Positions 26,227 through 36,880 of a stretch of DNA of 64,000 bases are shown here, one piece after another. Where the stretch lies: contig OX638131.1 of the NCBI GenBank assembly GCA_951804985.1, positions 40,490,044 to 40,554,043 of the forward strand, written 5' to 3'. The position numbers were made by a program, and so were the translations under genes. The notes beneath the pieces are model-generated. The model was not told the DNA's origin, made no database searches, and was given only the letters and a program-made list of their open reading frames with translations. Origin of the DNA: Dryomyza anilis. Its lineage: Eukaryota; Arthropoda; Insecta; Diptera; Dryomyzidae. The stretch's first letter is position 1; each line of letters starts with the position of its first letter.

Positions 26227-26976
26227 CGACGCCCCTTACGAAAACTATTATATTAAAATTGTCTTACAAAAAAAGTATATATCGCTTTTAAACGAATACG
26301 ATTTCCTTTTTATTTAAATGGCGAATATTATAATGTTCTCAAAATTTCACACAAAATTAGTACAACAAACAGTTTTCTGTGGAAAATTATTATGTTTCAA
26401 ATTTTTAGACGAAAATTGGAGCTTTTTATTGAAATATATTTTTTTCAAAATCATATTGCGTTGCTTTTATGTTTTTATATATGTCATTTGTAAAATTTGT
26501 TTGAAAAAATTTAAAATAATTACGCTATAATGATATAAAATATGCATTACCATATACTATGTCGATGACTCAGAAGGTTAATGTCGAACCAGCCGAAACG
26601 TCGCTGGTTCAAACACCAGCAAATGCAACATGAAAAAAATAAATAGAAAATGTTTTTCTTCACCGCGCTACCTCTTGGTAGATAAGCTTCGAAAGTAAAA
26701 ACATCACCCATGAAAAGTTATGATTCGGCGTTAAACTGTAGGTTCCGATTCCAATCTTCGTCGCAAATTTGAATCATTTTTATATTCGTAGATATACAGA
26801 TATACATGTGCATATTCCCGGAAATATCAAAAACATAATAGAGTTCCTGGCAAAACCATAAAACATATTATTTTTCTCATCAAAAACAATAACATACTTT
26901 TATTCTGAACCTGAAAAAATAACATATTTATTTTCGTAAGGAAAAAAATATATAATAGTTTTCGTAAGGGGCGTCG
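26227..26976. mobile_element. 750-bp TIR element (CGACGCCCCTTACGAAAACT ends)
   Basis: The left end CGACGCCCCTTACGAAAACT followed by ATTATAT is an exact inverse of the right end (AGTTTTCGTAAGGGGCGTCG), and both flanks are AT dinucleotide runs. It contains a diverged tRNA-derived SINE in its middle. No transposase. Confidence 0.8.
26561..26750 (+). mobile_element. tRNA-derived SINE, copy 3, diverged
   Basis: Shares with the SINE at 53296 a GCTGGTTCAAACACCAGC B-box region, TTCACCGCGCTACCTCT, CCATGAAAAG, GATTCGGC and TAAACTGTAGGT. The A-box region is badly decayed (GATGACTCAGAAGG). The element sits inside the 750-bp TIR element. Confidence 0.7.
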
Positions 26977-27071
26977 ATATATATATTGAACTTATTCAAA
27001 CTATCGAACATCATAGTGAAGAACGAAATATTCAATACAATGACTTTGAATCGTATTTATGAGTATAATAT

Positions 27072-27731
27072 TAATACCCCACACCTATGAGGTACAGGGT
27101 ATATTAAGGTTGTGCAGATATTGTAACGGCCCTTAGGAAGCGTGACCGGTATGGAAAAGTATATATATTCTTGATCAGCATCACTAGCCGAGTCCGTTTA
27201 GCTATGTCCGTCTGTCTGTCCGTCTGTCTTGCTGTCCGTATACGAAGAAACTTGAGCAATACTAGTCAGATGCGATGAAATTTGGACACAATATGTTTTA
27301 GCGAAAAGTAGGAACTAAGTTTGAAAGTGAGCCAAATCGATTAACAGACACACCCACCTCCCATACAAGTCACTTTTATATTACGTTTTGGGAACTGATA
27401 CCTCAAAAAGTATTCAAGATATAGTTATAAAATTTAAAACGTATTGTTAGAATTCACCTAAAAATATGTGGGCGTGATCCACACACATTTTTTTTTTTTC
27501 ATTATTTCCCGGGTTATCATAGTGAAAATTTTAGCCGTAAATTATTAAAATCAAATCTATGAAATTTTTTACAAAATTTTAAATATAGGTCCGCCTTTTA
27601 TTTTTCTTAATTTTTTTATTAGTTATTTTATACTTTTATATCAATTTTTTAAATTATATAAGATGTACAAGGGTGCAGGGTGCATAGTCGGACCGAATTT
27701 ATCCATGTGACCTAACTTTTCCAACTCGTTT
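27072..27731 (-). mobile_element. mini-me-type element, inverted copy
   Basis: Read on the minus strand it has the ends and middle of the copies at 45517 and 46405: GAGTTGG-AAAAGTTAGGTCA at one end and the TACAGGGTAT / ACCTCATAGGTGTGGGGTAT end at the other. The core TTCTTGATCAGCATCACTAG lies between a TA run and a GTCTGTCYGTCY run (27155-27245). A short core between TA and GTCY microsatellites is the hallmark of Drosophila mini-me (microsatellite-initiating mobile element) repeats. Confidence 0.75.
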
Positions 27732-28621
27732 TTTTTTTAAATTTTTTAAGTTCTAAAAAAATGTTATTTAAAAAATTAATTAAATTTTTGTTGTCCAAAA
27801 AAAATATTAACAAAAACAAATTCCGAAAAATATACAAAAAATAAATATACAAAAAAAAAATTTAAACAAAATATTAAAAAAAAACTTAATTTTCAAAACA
27901 TATTTTTTTTTAAATATATATTTTATAATTACAACTTTTTATTAATAAAAAGTTGTAATTATAAATAAATATATTACAAAGCATTATAGAAGAAATAACA
28001 TACAAGAACTACCTGAGAAGTATGGCAAGAAATGCACGAACAATAAATATTTTGATTGAAATTTGGTTTTATGAACAGGATTCTTCAATATGATGTACAT
28101 ATATGTTGTATTTTATGTATTTAATCTTTAAATGAAACGTATTTTTCACATACTGTTCATGATATTGAAGAACAATTCGACAGTTACCAAGCGTTCATTA
28201 TATTTATGATCGCATTCATATCATTGATGTTCTTAGTCATTAATATTATGAACTAGCTGGACCCGTGCACGACTCGTGCCAAGATTTTCTGAATTCAAAG
28301 ATATGGAACGATTTTATTAATATAAAAAACATTTTTTTATTATTGATATGAGGGGCCCGTGCTTAGCTGTTGAAATTTTTTTATTCGTTTTATAAATGTG
28401 GTAACCAAATAATTCTCCGCCAAAACAACTTTTCTCAAAGACAATTTTTTTCTCAGACTGCGCTTCTCCGCAGAATTATTCTCAGTAGAAATCTTCCCGT
28501 AAAATCCACATAGAACGCTTTCGCGTAGAATTCTCAACGTAGAATTCATCCCGGTAGAATTGTTCCCGGTAGAATTCTTTCCCGTAGAATTCTTCCCCGT
28601 AGAGTTTTTCCCAGTAGAAGT

Positions 28622-29706
28622 TTTAGAGTGGTGGGTTTTAATGTAGTAAGTTTCGGTGTAGTGAGTTTAGATGTGGTGAATTTTGGAGTGGTGAGTTTAA
28701 TTGTGGTTAGTTTTGGTGTGGTGAGTTTTAGTCTGGTGAGTTTTAGTGTGGTGAATTTGAGTGTGGTGAGTTTAAGTGTGGTGTTTTTAAGTGTGGTGAG
28801 TTTTAGTGTGGTCAATTATAGTGTGGTGGGTTTTAGTGTGGTGAATTTTATTGTGGTGAGTTTTAGTGTGATGAATTTTAATGTGATGAATTTTATTGTG
28901 GTGAGTTTTAGTGTAGTGAATTTTAGGGTGGTGAGTTTAAGTGTGGTAAGTTTTAGTGTATCGAAATTTGAGTGTAGTGAGTTTTAATGTGGTGAGTTTA
29001 AAAGTGGTGAATTTTAATGTGGTGAAATTTTAGTGTTTTGAGTTTTAGTGTGGTGAGTTTTAGTGTGGTGAAATTTTAGTGTGGTGAGTTTTAGTGTGTT
29101 CAATTTTAGTGTGTTGAATTTTTGTGTGGTGAGTTTTAGTGTGGTGAGTTTAAGTGTGGTGAGTTTTAGTGTGGTAAGTTTTAGTGTGGTGAGTTTTGGT
29201 ATGGTGAGTTTAAATGTGGTGAGTTTTAGTGTTGTGAATTTTAGTGCGGTGAGTTTGAGTGTGGCGACTTTTGGGTATAGTGAGTTTTAGTGTGGTGAGT
29301 TTTAGTGTGATGAGTTTTAATGTGGAGAAATTTTAGTGTGGTGAGTTTTAGTGTGGTGAATTTTTGTGTGATGAGTTTTAGTGTGGTGAAATTTTAGTGT
29401 GGTGAAATTTTAGTGTGGTGGGTTTTAGTGTGGTGAGTTTTAGTGTGGTGAGTTTTAGTGTGGTGAGTTTTAGTGTGGTGAGTTTTTGTGTGGTGAGTTT
29501 TAGTGTGGTGAGTTTTAGTGTGGTGAGTTTTAGTGTGGTGAGTTTTAGTGTGGTGAGTTTTAGTATGGTGAGTTTTAGTGTGGTGAATTTTAGTGTGGTG
29601 AGTTTTAGTGTGGTGAATTATAGTGTGGTGGGTTTTAGTGTGGTTAATTTAAGGGTGAATTTTAGTGTGGTGAGTTTTAGTTTGGTTAGTTTTAGTGTGG
29701 TGAGTT
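28622..29706 (+). repeat. 15-bp minisatellite GTGGTGAGTTTTAGT, about 1.1 kb
   Basis: About 70 tandem units of GTGGTGAGTTTTAGT with sparse substitutions, most regular at 29410-29640. The 15-bp period keeps a frame open that reads VVSFS repeatedly. That frame breaks at several 1-bp insertions (GAAATTTTAGT variants), which argues against a protein. The same unit recurs at 53215-53295 and 53628-53878. Confidence 0.95.
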
Positions 29707-29739
29707 TGTTTTTCTTTTTCTTTCCTTTTTTTGTTTTTC

Positions 29740-30612
29740 ATTTAGTTTGGATTGTGGTTTTATGTGATTGGTTTTGTTTTTGTTTTTGTATTTTTGCTTT
29801 TGTTTTGTGTTGTGCTTTTGCTTTTTTGTTTTTATTTTTTTTTTGTATTTGAGTTTTTTGTTTCATGTTCGTTGCTGGTGAAAGTGCCGAGTTATATCGT
29901 GTTTAGGTTGCATGGGAGGTGCCACGCCTCTTTGCCCAATCCCGCCCATATATAGCCTATCATTCCTTCCAGACCATACCGCATCTGTGGTAAAAATTTG
30001 AAGACAATCGGATCAGCCGTTTAGACGGAGAAGCGGAACAAACGTGATTGCTTTTGTTTTTGTATTTTTGCTTTTGTTTTGTTTTGTGCTTTTGTTTTTT
30101 TGTTTTTAATTTTTTTTGTGTATTTGAGTTTTTTGTTTCATGTTCGTAGCTGGTGAAAGTGCCGAGTTATATCGTATTGAAAGTTTAGGTTGTATGGGAG
30201 GTGCCACGCCTCTTTGTCCAATCCCGCCCATATATAGCCTATCATTCCTTCCAGACCATACCGCATCTGTGGTAAAAATTTCAAGAAAATCGGATCAGCC
30301 GTTTAGACGGAGAAGCGGAACAAACGTGATTGCTTTTGCTTTTGTATTTTTGATTTTGTTTTGTTTTGTGCTTTTGTTTTTTTGTTTTTAAATTTTTTTG
30401 TGTATTTGAGTTTTTTGTTTCATGTTCGTAGCTGGTGAAAGTGCCGAGTTATATCGTATTGAAAGTTTAGGTTGTATGGGAGGTGCCACGCCTCTTTGTC
30501 CAATCCCGCCCATATATAGCCTATCATTCCTTCCAGACCATACCGCATCTGTGGTAAAAATTTCAAGGAAATCGGATCAGCCGTTTAGACGGAGAAGCGG
30601 AACAAACGTACA
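29740..30612. repeat. Three tandem copies of a 280-bp module
   Basis: CATGTTCGTAGCTGGTGAAA recurs at 29864, 30139 and 30421 (spacings 275 and 282). Each copy runs from a TTTTGT-rich stretch through GGAGGTGCCACGCCTCTTTG, CCCGCCCATATATAGCCTAT, CATACCGCATCTGTGGTAAA and TCAGCCGTTTAGACGGAGAA. Copies 2 and 3 are nearly identical, copy 1 slightly diverged. Confidence 0.9.
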
Positions 30613-30680
30613 AACGTACAAACGGACAAACGTACAAACGTACAAACGTACAAACGTACAAACGTACAAACGAACAAACA
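30601..30680 (+). repeat. 8-bp microsatellite (ACAAACGT)n
   Basis: About nine copies of ACAAACGT with GGAC/GAAC variants terminate the composite element. Confidence 0.85.
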
Positions 30681-30776
30681 GATTTATTATATTAATAGGA
30701 TGGTTCTTCAATACAATGAATCATAGTTTGAAGAACGGAATTCATCAATATGATGTACATTTTTTTCTTCTGTGTA

Positions 30777-31710
30777 CAAACTTTAAGTATTATGCGAAAA
30801 TTATCCTTATGATTTGTTTTTCTACGAGGTATTGTGGGTTAGAATGAGAATGAGTTCGAATGAGACTTTTTTAAATGTTTCCAGAATCCAACTGTTATTG
30901 TACTTTTTTGTAGTTAGGTATTCAAAAAGTCCCAAAGGATCCAATTTGTCAAAAATATATAAAATACGCTGATCCTAGTTGAATTTTAAAGTGAAAAATA
31001 TGCCCAAGGCTTTTCTTTGCCATCTATAAAAGTAATATATAAAAAAATGTAAATTAATATTTTATAAATTTTAAGTTCGACTTTTAATGTTTTTAATGTT
31101 CTTCAATTTTTGAAATCTGTATATGCTGTCAAATTTTGGTACAGATCGGTCGATCCTATCCCAAGTTGTAACCAAAAATGTTCTTAGCATAAATGAACAA
31201 TTTTAAAAACTTACAATCCATATTGGACTTAGTATACTTAGCAAATTTTTACTAGGAAATTTTTGAATTTTCTAAGATTTTTTGGTTTTTAATACAGGAG
31301 GGCATAGAAGGTATAGAACACCGTAGTGCACAATTCTGCACTATTTGGTTTAAAGCTTAAAAAAGAAAAATAGCGGGAATTTTCGAAATAAAAAATACAT
31401 TTTCAAGAAAAAGAAAACTATGATGCCTCAATTGATATTCACAAATATATATTTTTTGCATATATATTATTATTTTTAAGTCTTAAACCAAATAGGGCGG
31501 AATTAGGGAGATTTACATTATTTAAAGAAAAACGTTTTCTTTTCTTTTATTTATTCGTAAAAATATTCAAAGTAATTTTTTTCAGCCAGGAATATGACTT
31601 TTTATGTTTTGCAATCGGAATGAGTAAAAATAAAAACGAATTAATTTTTATACTCGAATTTATTATTAGGAACTCTCTATTAAACATTAAAAAATATTTT
31701 TTCAATAACC
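30777..31710. other. AT-rich intergenic DNA, no gene seen
   Basis: No repeats, RNA genes or coding signal identified. Confidence 0.3.
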
Positions 31711-32025
31711 TACACACAGAATGGTGATTTGTTGCGCCAACCAACTCTTTGCCCAACCAACTTATTCGATTCTCTCAACCGCTTATTCGGTTGTTATTGT
31801 CAAAATAAAAAGAGTTGTAGTTTGTACTGCAACCAATTTCGAACTGTTTTAGAACAATTTAGTACAAATTTAGAACCATTAGGAGTGTATTTCAAGAGTA
31901 TAGGCTAATATGGCAGTTCCGCCAGCAAATTTGTAAACCATTCTATTTAACCGAATGAAGTTAATTGATACAACAAAACTATTTCATTCTTCCAACCTCA
32001 TGCCAAATGAGGATTTTTCTGTGTA
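31711..32025 (+). mobile_element. MITE with TACACACAGAA ends, copy 1
   Basis: Starts TACACACAGAATGGTGATTT, contains GTTGCGCCAACCAACTCTTT, GTTCTAAAC-type palindromes, and ends GAGGATTTTTCTGTGTA. Nearly the same sequence recurs at 32159 in the same orientation and at 34021-34291 inverted. Confidence 0.8.
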
Positions 32026-32087
32026 TAGTCGGGAATTACCCATATATTTAAAATATTAGAACACAGTAATGGTTAAAATGTTTATAT

Positions 32088-32118
<31 letters not shown>

Positions 32119-32158
32119 TATATTTTTTTTTTTATTTACTAAGTAATTTTGTAAATGT

Positions 32159-32484
32159 ACACACAGAATAGAGATTTGTTGCGCCAACCAACTCTTTGCC
32201 CAACCAACATATTCGGTTCTCTCAACTGCTTAGTCGGTTGTTATTGTCAAAACTAAAAGTGTTGTAGTTTGTAATGCAACCAATTTCGAACTGTTTTAGA
32301 ATAATTTAGTACAAATTTAGAACCATTAGGAGTGTGTATAGACTATTATTTTAAGTGTATTAGCTAATATGGCTGTTCAACCAGCAAATTTGTAAATAAT
32401 TCGATTTAATCGAATGAAGTTAGATGTTTCAACTAATTTTTCATTCTTTCAACCTCATGCCAAATGAGGAAATTTCTGTGTGTA
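32159..32484 (+). mobile_element. MITE with TACACACAGAA ends, copy 2
   Basis: Starts ACACACAGAATAGAGATTTG, followed by TTGCGCCAACCAACTCTTTG, and ends GGAAATTTCTGTGTGTA. It is separated from copy 1 by 133 bp that include a (TTTA)n microsatellite (32085-32120), and lies about 0.8 kb upstream of the proposed Wnt4 start codon. Confidence 0.8.
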
Positions 32485-32879
32485 CGGGAGCAGTACATTT
32501 CAACTTTTTACTACATATTTATTTCGACCTCTTTAATTCACTTTAGTCTGTGATTTTTGAAGTTTTGAGATTTTAAATTTCGATTAAAGCCATCAGTTTG
32601 CATTGAACTAAAGCGTTTCCCTATTAAAATTGCATTTAAATGTTAAAATCACGCTAATAAATTAGAGACCACAAAAAACGTTCGAGATAAAATTCACTAG
32701 CCCACATAAAAAAATAAATAACCAACCTTAAAACAACAGAAATACAAATTGAAAATTGAAATATAAAAGAATTTCCACGAAAAGTCTAATTACGATGTGA
32801 AAACTGAAAAATATAAAATTATTGAAAAAAAAAATCAAAACATTTCCATTCGAATGTCGAATTGTGCGATACCAAGTGA

Positions 32880-33304
32880 GCAATACAGAGGTGAGAATAA
32901 AAGCATCGAAGATATAGTGAAGCGGCGATAGACAGACAGAGACATCAGCAGCAAGCACCACTACGTAGAACTCTTGGTACTGGTCGCTGGACGAGACGCG
33001 TTGGAAGAACACACAATCGATCGTTGATGATTTTTACCAAGAACTTTCAAGTAGTGTACAACATTTGTACATTTGGTTAAAAGTGTTTCAGCCAAATATT
33101 TACAAGCAACGCTGAGATATATAGATACAACATATAATAGCAACAACAAAAACTACAAAACAATCAAAACAAAAACAGCAACAACATTAATAAATACAAG
33201 TGCTGTTTTTATAGACACGCCCCTGCTGCGTTTTTGACTAATTGACGATTGAACTCATCGTTTATCGTCCATTTAAACAATCGATTGCCGATCGCACATT
33301 GTTG
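32880..33304 (+). promoter_or_regulatory. Probable Wnt4 5' leader and promoter-proximal region
   Basis: The stretch upstream of the ATG at 33305 is less AT-rich than its surroundings and has the CAGCA/ACAACAAAAAC-rich composition typical of fly 5' untranslated leaders (33130-33200). It contains a short upstream reading frame starting at the ATG at about 33026. No confident TATA box or initiator could be placed; an AT-rich TATAAAAT-like string lies near 32810. The assignment rests on position next to the proposed signal-peptide exon and on composition, so it is an inference. Confidence 0.35.
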
Positions 33305-33399
33305 ATGATCGATCCACCAACAGCAACACAACTCTTGACTCTTGGCATTTTCTGTTTAATCCACTCAGGTGCCAACCACATAGTACTGGAATATTCCAA
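33305..33399 (+). CDS. Wnt4: Candidate first coding exon of Wnt4 (signal peptide)
   Basis: An ATG at 33305 opens a 31-codon reading frame starting MIDPPTATQLLTLGIFCLIH, a short start followed by a hydrophobic core typical of a signal peptide, with a plausible cleavage after SGA. It ends at a donor, AA|GTAATT, after two bases of a codon. The Wnt exon at 39289 begins on a third base, so the join is in phase, creates an Asn just before EHFISEH, and gives a 1,065-nt coding sequence (354 residues), a normal Wnt length. The ATG context is weak (T at -3). As I recall it, Drosophila melanogaster Wnt4 is longer, with a low-complexity N-terminal extension, so another exon could be used here. One alternative is the hydrophobic stretch at 14001-14053, which also ends in the right phase but at a poorer donor. 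Confidence 0.5.
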
Positions 33400-34020
33400 G
33401 TAATTGTTGCCTCGATTTCAATCAATTTATATTTGTAGTTTTTTGAAATTTGCAGGAATCTTAAATTCAAATTAAATTTGAGTGCATCGTAAATTTCATT
33501 ATGCGCGCAATAATATTCCAAATTAATTCATCTATTTTATTAGCAGCCACATTTATTAAAAATTTCAGTGCTACAGTTTTGGTTCGGATGCTGGTTGCAA
33601 AATATACAATTTTTCATTTTACTTTGAATGGAATTGAAAAAAAAAAAAACGTTTTCATATAATATTTTTATCTGTTTCCGACCCGCTGCTTTACGTTGTT
33701 GCGTTACGACGATATCACTTATTTTTATGTTCGATTCAATTAATTCAGAATTTGTTCGAGAAAATGTTATTGTTATGATGAATAAACATTTGACTGCACA
33801 GTGAGCAGACAATGAGTAAAGTAGCAAAATAAAAAAAACAATAGTGCTGATTGGTTTTAAAGACTGTTTTTATAGACATTTTCAATATTTCATAAAAGCA
33901 CTGTTTAAATTGAAGATCCGATTGTCAACTGCAAATTTCTTTTTTTATTTTAAATATAACTCCATATTTATAGTTGCACTTTTTTATATTTTATTCAAAA
34001 AGATTTAAAATTTCAAACAC

Positions 34021-34291
34021 TACATGCAGAAAAATACTCTTTTAGCATGAAAAGTTATTTGTACCAACTAACTTCATTCGATTAAATCGAATGGTTTACA
34101 TATTTGCTGGCGGAACTGTCTAATTGTTTTAAATCTGTACTAAATTGTTCTAAAACAGTTCGAAACTGGTTTCAGTCCAAACTACAACTCTTTTTATTCT
34201 GACAAAGACCAAAGACTAAGCGGTTAAGAGAACCGAATAAGTTGGTTGGGCAAAGAGTTGGTTGGCGCAACAAATCTCTATTCTGTGTGTA
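34021..34291 (-). mobile_element. MITE with TACACACAGAA ends, copy 3 (inverted)
   Basis: Inverse of the two copies upstream: begins TACATGCAGAAAAATACTC and ends CAACAAATCTCTATTCTGTG. It shares AGTTGGTTGGGCAAAGAGTT and CTAAAACAGTTCGAAACTGG. Located in the proposed Wnt4 intron 1. Confidence 0.8.
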
Positions 34292-34384
34292 GTACCACAG
34301 GAAAGTATAGTGTGTAAAAAATAAAAATTAAAAATAATTTGTGAAATTACGCAGCAACAGAGTAAAAAGTGTTGTGAGAACATA

Positions 34385-34601
34385 CACCCAGAAAAAAATA
34401 CTGTATAAATATAGTTTTTTACTATTAAAAATAGTCAATAGGATAAATTATTATTTTAATCGGAAAAAACCATTAAATACCAGAAAATACCATGACATTG
34501 CCATTGATTTTATATGAGATTTATTTTTTTGTATACTATTAAATCAATAATTGTCCTATTGACCAATTTTAATGGGATTTGAGGGAATTTTTTTCTGGGT
34601 G
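34385..34601. mobile_element. 217-bp MITE with CACCCAGAAAAA ends, copy 1
   Basis: TIRs CACCCAGAAAAAAATACTG and (inverse) CACCCAGAAAAAAATTCC enclose an AT-rich palindromic interior (AATAGTCAATAGGATAAATT ... CAATTGTCCTATTGACCA-like). A possible ACAT duplication flanks it. A diverged copy is at 36281-36501. Confidence 0.75.
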
Positions 34602-34745
34602 TACATTTTCAGTCAAAAACATTGAAAGTTTAAACGAAGTTACACCTTTCGGCATCGAACGTTTAAACAAAGTTTAAGCGACGTTCACTAAAAATATCAA
34701 TTCTGATATTAAACCAAGTTTAAGCCACAAACTAAGTTTAACTAG

Positions 34746-34866
34746 CACTGAAAAATTGGCCCTTAATCATCAATAATTTTATTTTCGACTTCTATTGTTA
34801 ACTTGACGTCAAGTATTTGTTATTTTCATTCAAAATTTAATTATTTAGGTACAATTTTTCAGTGCT
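34746..34866. repeat. Inverted CACTGAAAAATTG repeats, possible small MITE
   Basis: CTAGCACTGAAAAATTG (34743) and CAATTTTTCAGTGCTAG (34852) are exact inverses about 120 bp apart. Another GCACTGAAAAA follows at 34991. The flanks are rich in AAGTTTAA/CTTAAAC-type motifs (GTTTAAAC, AGTTTAA). Confidence 0.5.
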
Positions 34867-36280
34867 AGTATAAACCTAGTTTAAACATCGTTTAGTTAAT
34901 CATCGTTTAGTTTAACTAAGTTTATCCTTTAAAGTTTTAACATCCACAGTCGGTTTAACTAAATTAAAAAGACTGTTGAGTTTTCAGCAAGCACTGAAAA
35001 AATCTTCCATTGATGAAATTTGTTAAATTTAAAATAGTTAATTGGGAATGAAAATGGGTAGTCCTTGCAATGTCATATGTATTAAGCAAACGATAGGTGT
35101 TTTAAAAACGGTAAAATATTAAATGTCCAATATGATTCCGGAAAATTTGTTGATTAGCGACGGAACTTTAACAAGTAATTTAATGGTTAAAAAATTAATA
35201 TTCTGAAAATGTTGAAAATACAACATATGGGCATTTCCTGGGGTTCCGGCCGCGACATTCGTACGCTTAAAACTTTAATATCTAGCAGGAAAATGAATGA
35301 ATTTACTTGATTTTGCAATAGGACTAAACTAGAGAATTCTAAATGGTAGATCAAAAGATATAAAGATTTTAGTGGTCGTTCAAGACGGGACAAAAACAGA
35401 AGTGAATGTCAAGGTTCATATGGAAATTCCGAAAAGTCAACAAATTTTCCATTATAATTATTTTAAAAAATAATCTGCTTTATTTGAAAATTTACACTTT
35501 GTTTATAAAATGTATACGTTTTTCATAATAAATCAGAGAAAAATTTCGGACGGGATATTTTTTTTTCTTTTTCTAAACATACTTTTTGCGTACAAATTAT
35601 TTTTTTGAGTAATTTAGAAAGATAGCTGAGATAATTTACTTTATTTTTGTTTATGTACTTTTTTTCCTAAAGTTAATAGTTATTTCGTAATAAATCACAG
35701 AATAATTTCGAATGCTCTGTATGAAAAGTTGCACTACGATTTTCTGATAAAAATAATTATATGTCTGACAAGACTAATAATCGATTCAATGCGAATTTCC
35801 AGATGTTTTTAAGGTTTTCGTTTTTTTTTTTCCTTTCTTGTGATTTTTTTTATAATTTTTTAAACTTTTGGTACTCAGAGTTCCGGACGTAACAGATTTA
35901 AATAGCTGTTAAAAATGTTCGTTTGCGTTCATATTACCATATTGTCAGATTAATCTGTTTTTTTTTTAATTTTTGAGGTGATAAACAATTTTTTTTTTTT
36001 TTTTTTTGAAAGAAAACATATTTTTGAAATTCACGATCATAAAATGCATTTTTTCTATAAAGTGTTTAAATGACACATTTTAAAATGGGATATGCTCTGT
36101 GTAACCATATTATTTTTGGGAGAGCACTTTTCTTTGCAGCTTGCAGGATAACAACCTTAAATAGTGTCACGTTTTAAATCACACATTGATGTGGAACCTT
36201 GATTGTTGCATTATTTAAAGTTAGGCAAACTTGATCAGACATTGATATCATTCTGAACTAAATTTCCATTCGGGTACATC

Positions 36281-36501
36281 GTTCAGATAAAAATACCATA
36301 AAATCAATAGTTTTTTGCTATTAAAATAAGTCAATAGGATAACTTATTATTTTAATAAGGAAATCCCGGTAAATACTAAAAAATACTATTCAATACTATT
36401 AAATTGTGTTTGTATTTATATGAAAATTTTTATTTTTTGAATACTATTGAATCAATAACTCTCCTATTGACCAATTTTAATATGATTTTTTTCTGAGTGT
36501 T
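36281..36501. mobile_element. MITE with CACCCAGAAAAA-type ends, copy 2, diverged
   Basis: Collinear with the copy at 34385: TTTTTTGCTATTAAAATAAG, GTCAATAGGATAACTTATTA, CTCCTATTGACCAATTTTAA, ending TTTTTTTCTGAGTGTT. The left end, GTTCAGATAAAAATACCATA, is more decayed. Confidence 0.7.
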
Positions 36502-36880
36502 CCAATCCCGAATTATTTTCACAATCCCGGGACTTTTGGGATTAGTTATAACATATATTTTCGTTTATTTCGAGAATTTCCACCATTTAATAGAAAAATT
36601 TCAATAACAGCAATTAAAATATCACCCCTTTTTTTTCGGAAAAAAATATTCATATTCAACAATTGAAGGATTTGGTTGGTGCAAAGGAGATGTTAAATCA
36701 ATGTTTTAACTTCGCAGGAAAATCCATAAAAACTATTTTAATGTGCAATTTTTACGAATTTTTATTTAAAATCTATCTATCATATAAAATACGTATTGTT
36801 GAGTAGTAAAATTTTGTACAAGGTAAAGGGAGTTCATTAGTATTTAATTCTGATATAATGCTACCATTAAAATCGTAGTA

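Larger units (their letters stand above)
28253..30702. mobile_element. Composite element with minisatellites and triplicated tail module
   Basis: Begins ACTAGCTGGACCCGTGC and ends in a (ACAAACGT)n run plus TTATTATATTAATAGGA. The same start motif (ACTAGCAGGGACCCGTGCTT) opens the related copy at 53094. It contains, in order, a GTAGAATTCTTTCCC-type short repeat (28500-28620), a 15-bp minisatellite (28622-29706) and three copies of a 280-bp module (29740-30612). No protein-coding potential is recognised. The class is uncertain: the ends resemble those of widespread insect retroposons or non-autonomous elements. Confidence 0.6.
26093..30776. mobile_element. Nested transposon complex bounded by ACACAGA-type MITE ends
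   Basis: The left end (ACACAGACAGAAAAAAAACA then TCATTATGATGAATT) and the right end, read inversely (TACACAGAAGAAAAAAATGT then ACATCATATTGATGAATT), are similar inverted sequences. They look like two halves of one MITE split by later insertions. Inside lie a 750-bp TIR element carrying a SINE (26227-26976), an inverted mini-me copy (27072-27731), and a large minisatellite-bearing element (28253-30702). The outer pairing has several indels and is the least certain part. Confidence 0.5.

Noticed and set aside
28628..29852. Long VVSFS-repeat open frames
   Set aside because: Translation of a 15-bp minisatellite; the frame shifts at single-base variants and has no start or domain context.
30140..30847. 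MFVAGESAELYRIE open frames
   Set aside because: Identical frames in each 280-bp module arise from the tandem repeat; no conserved protein is recognised.
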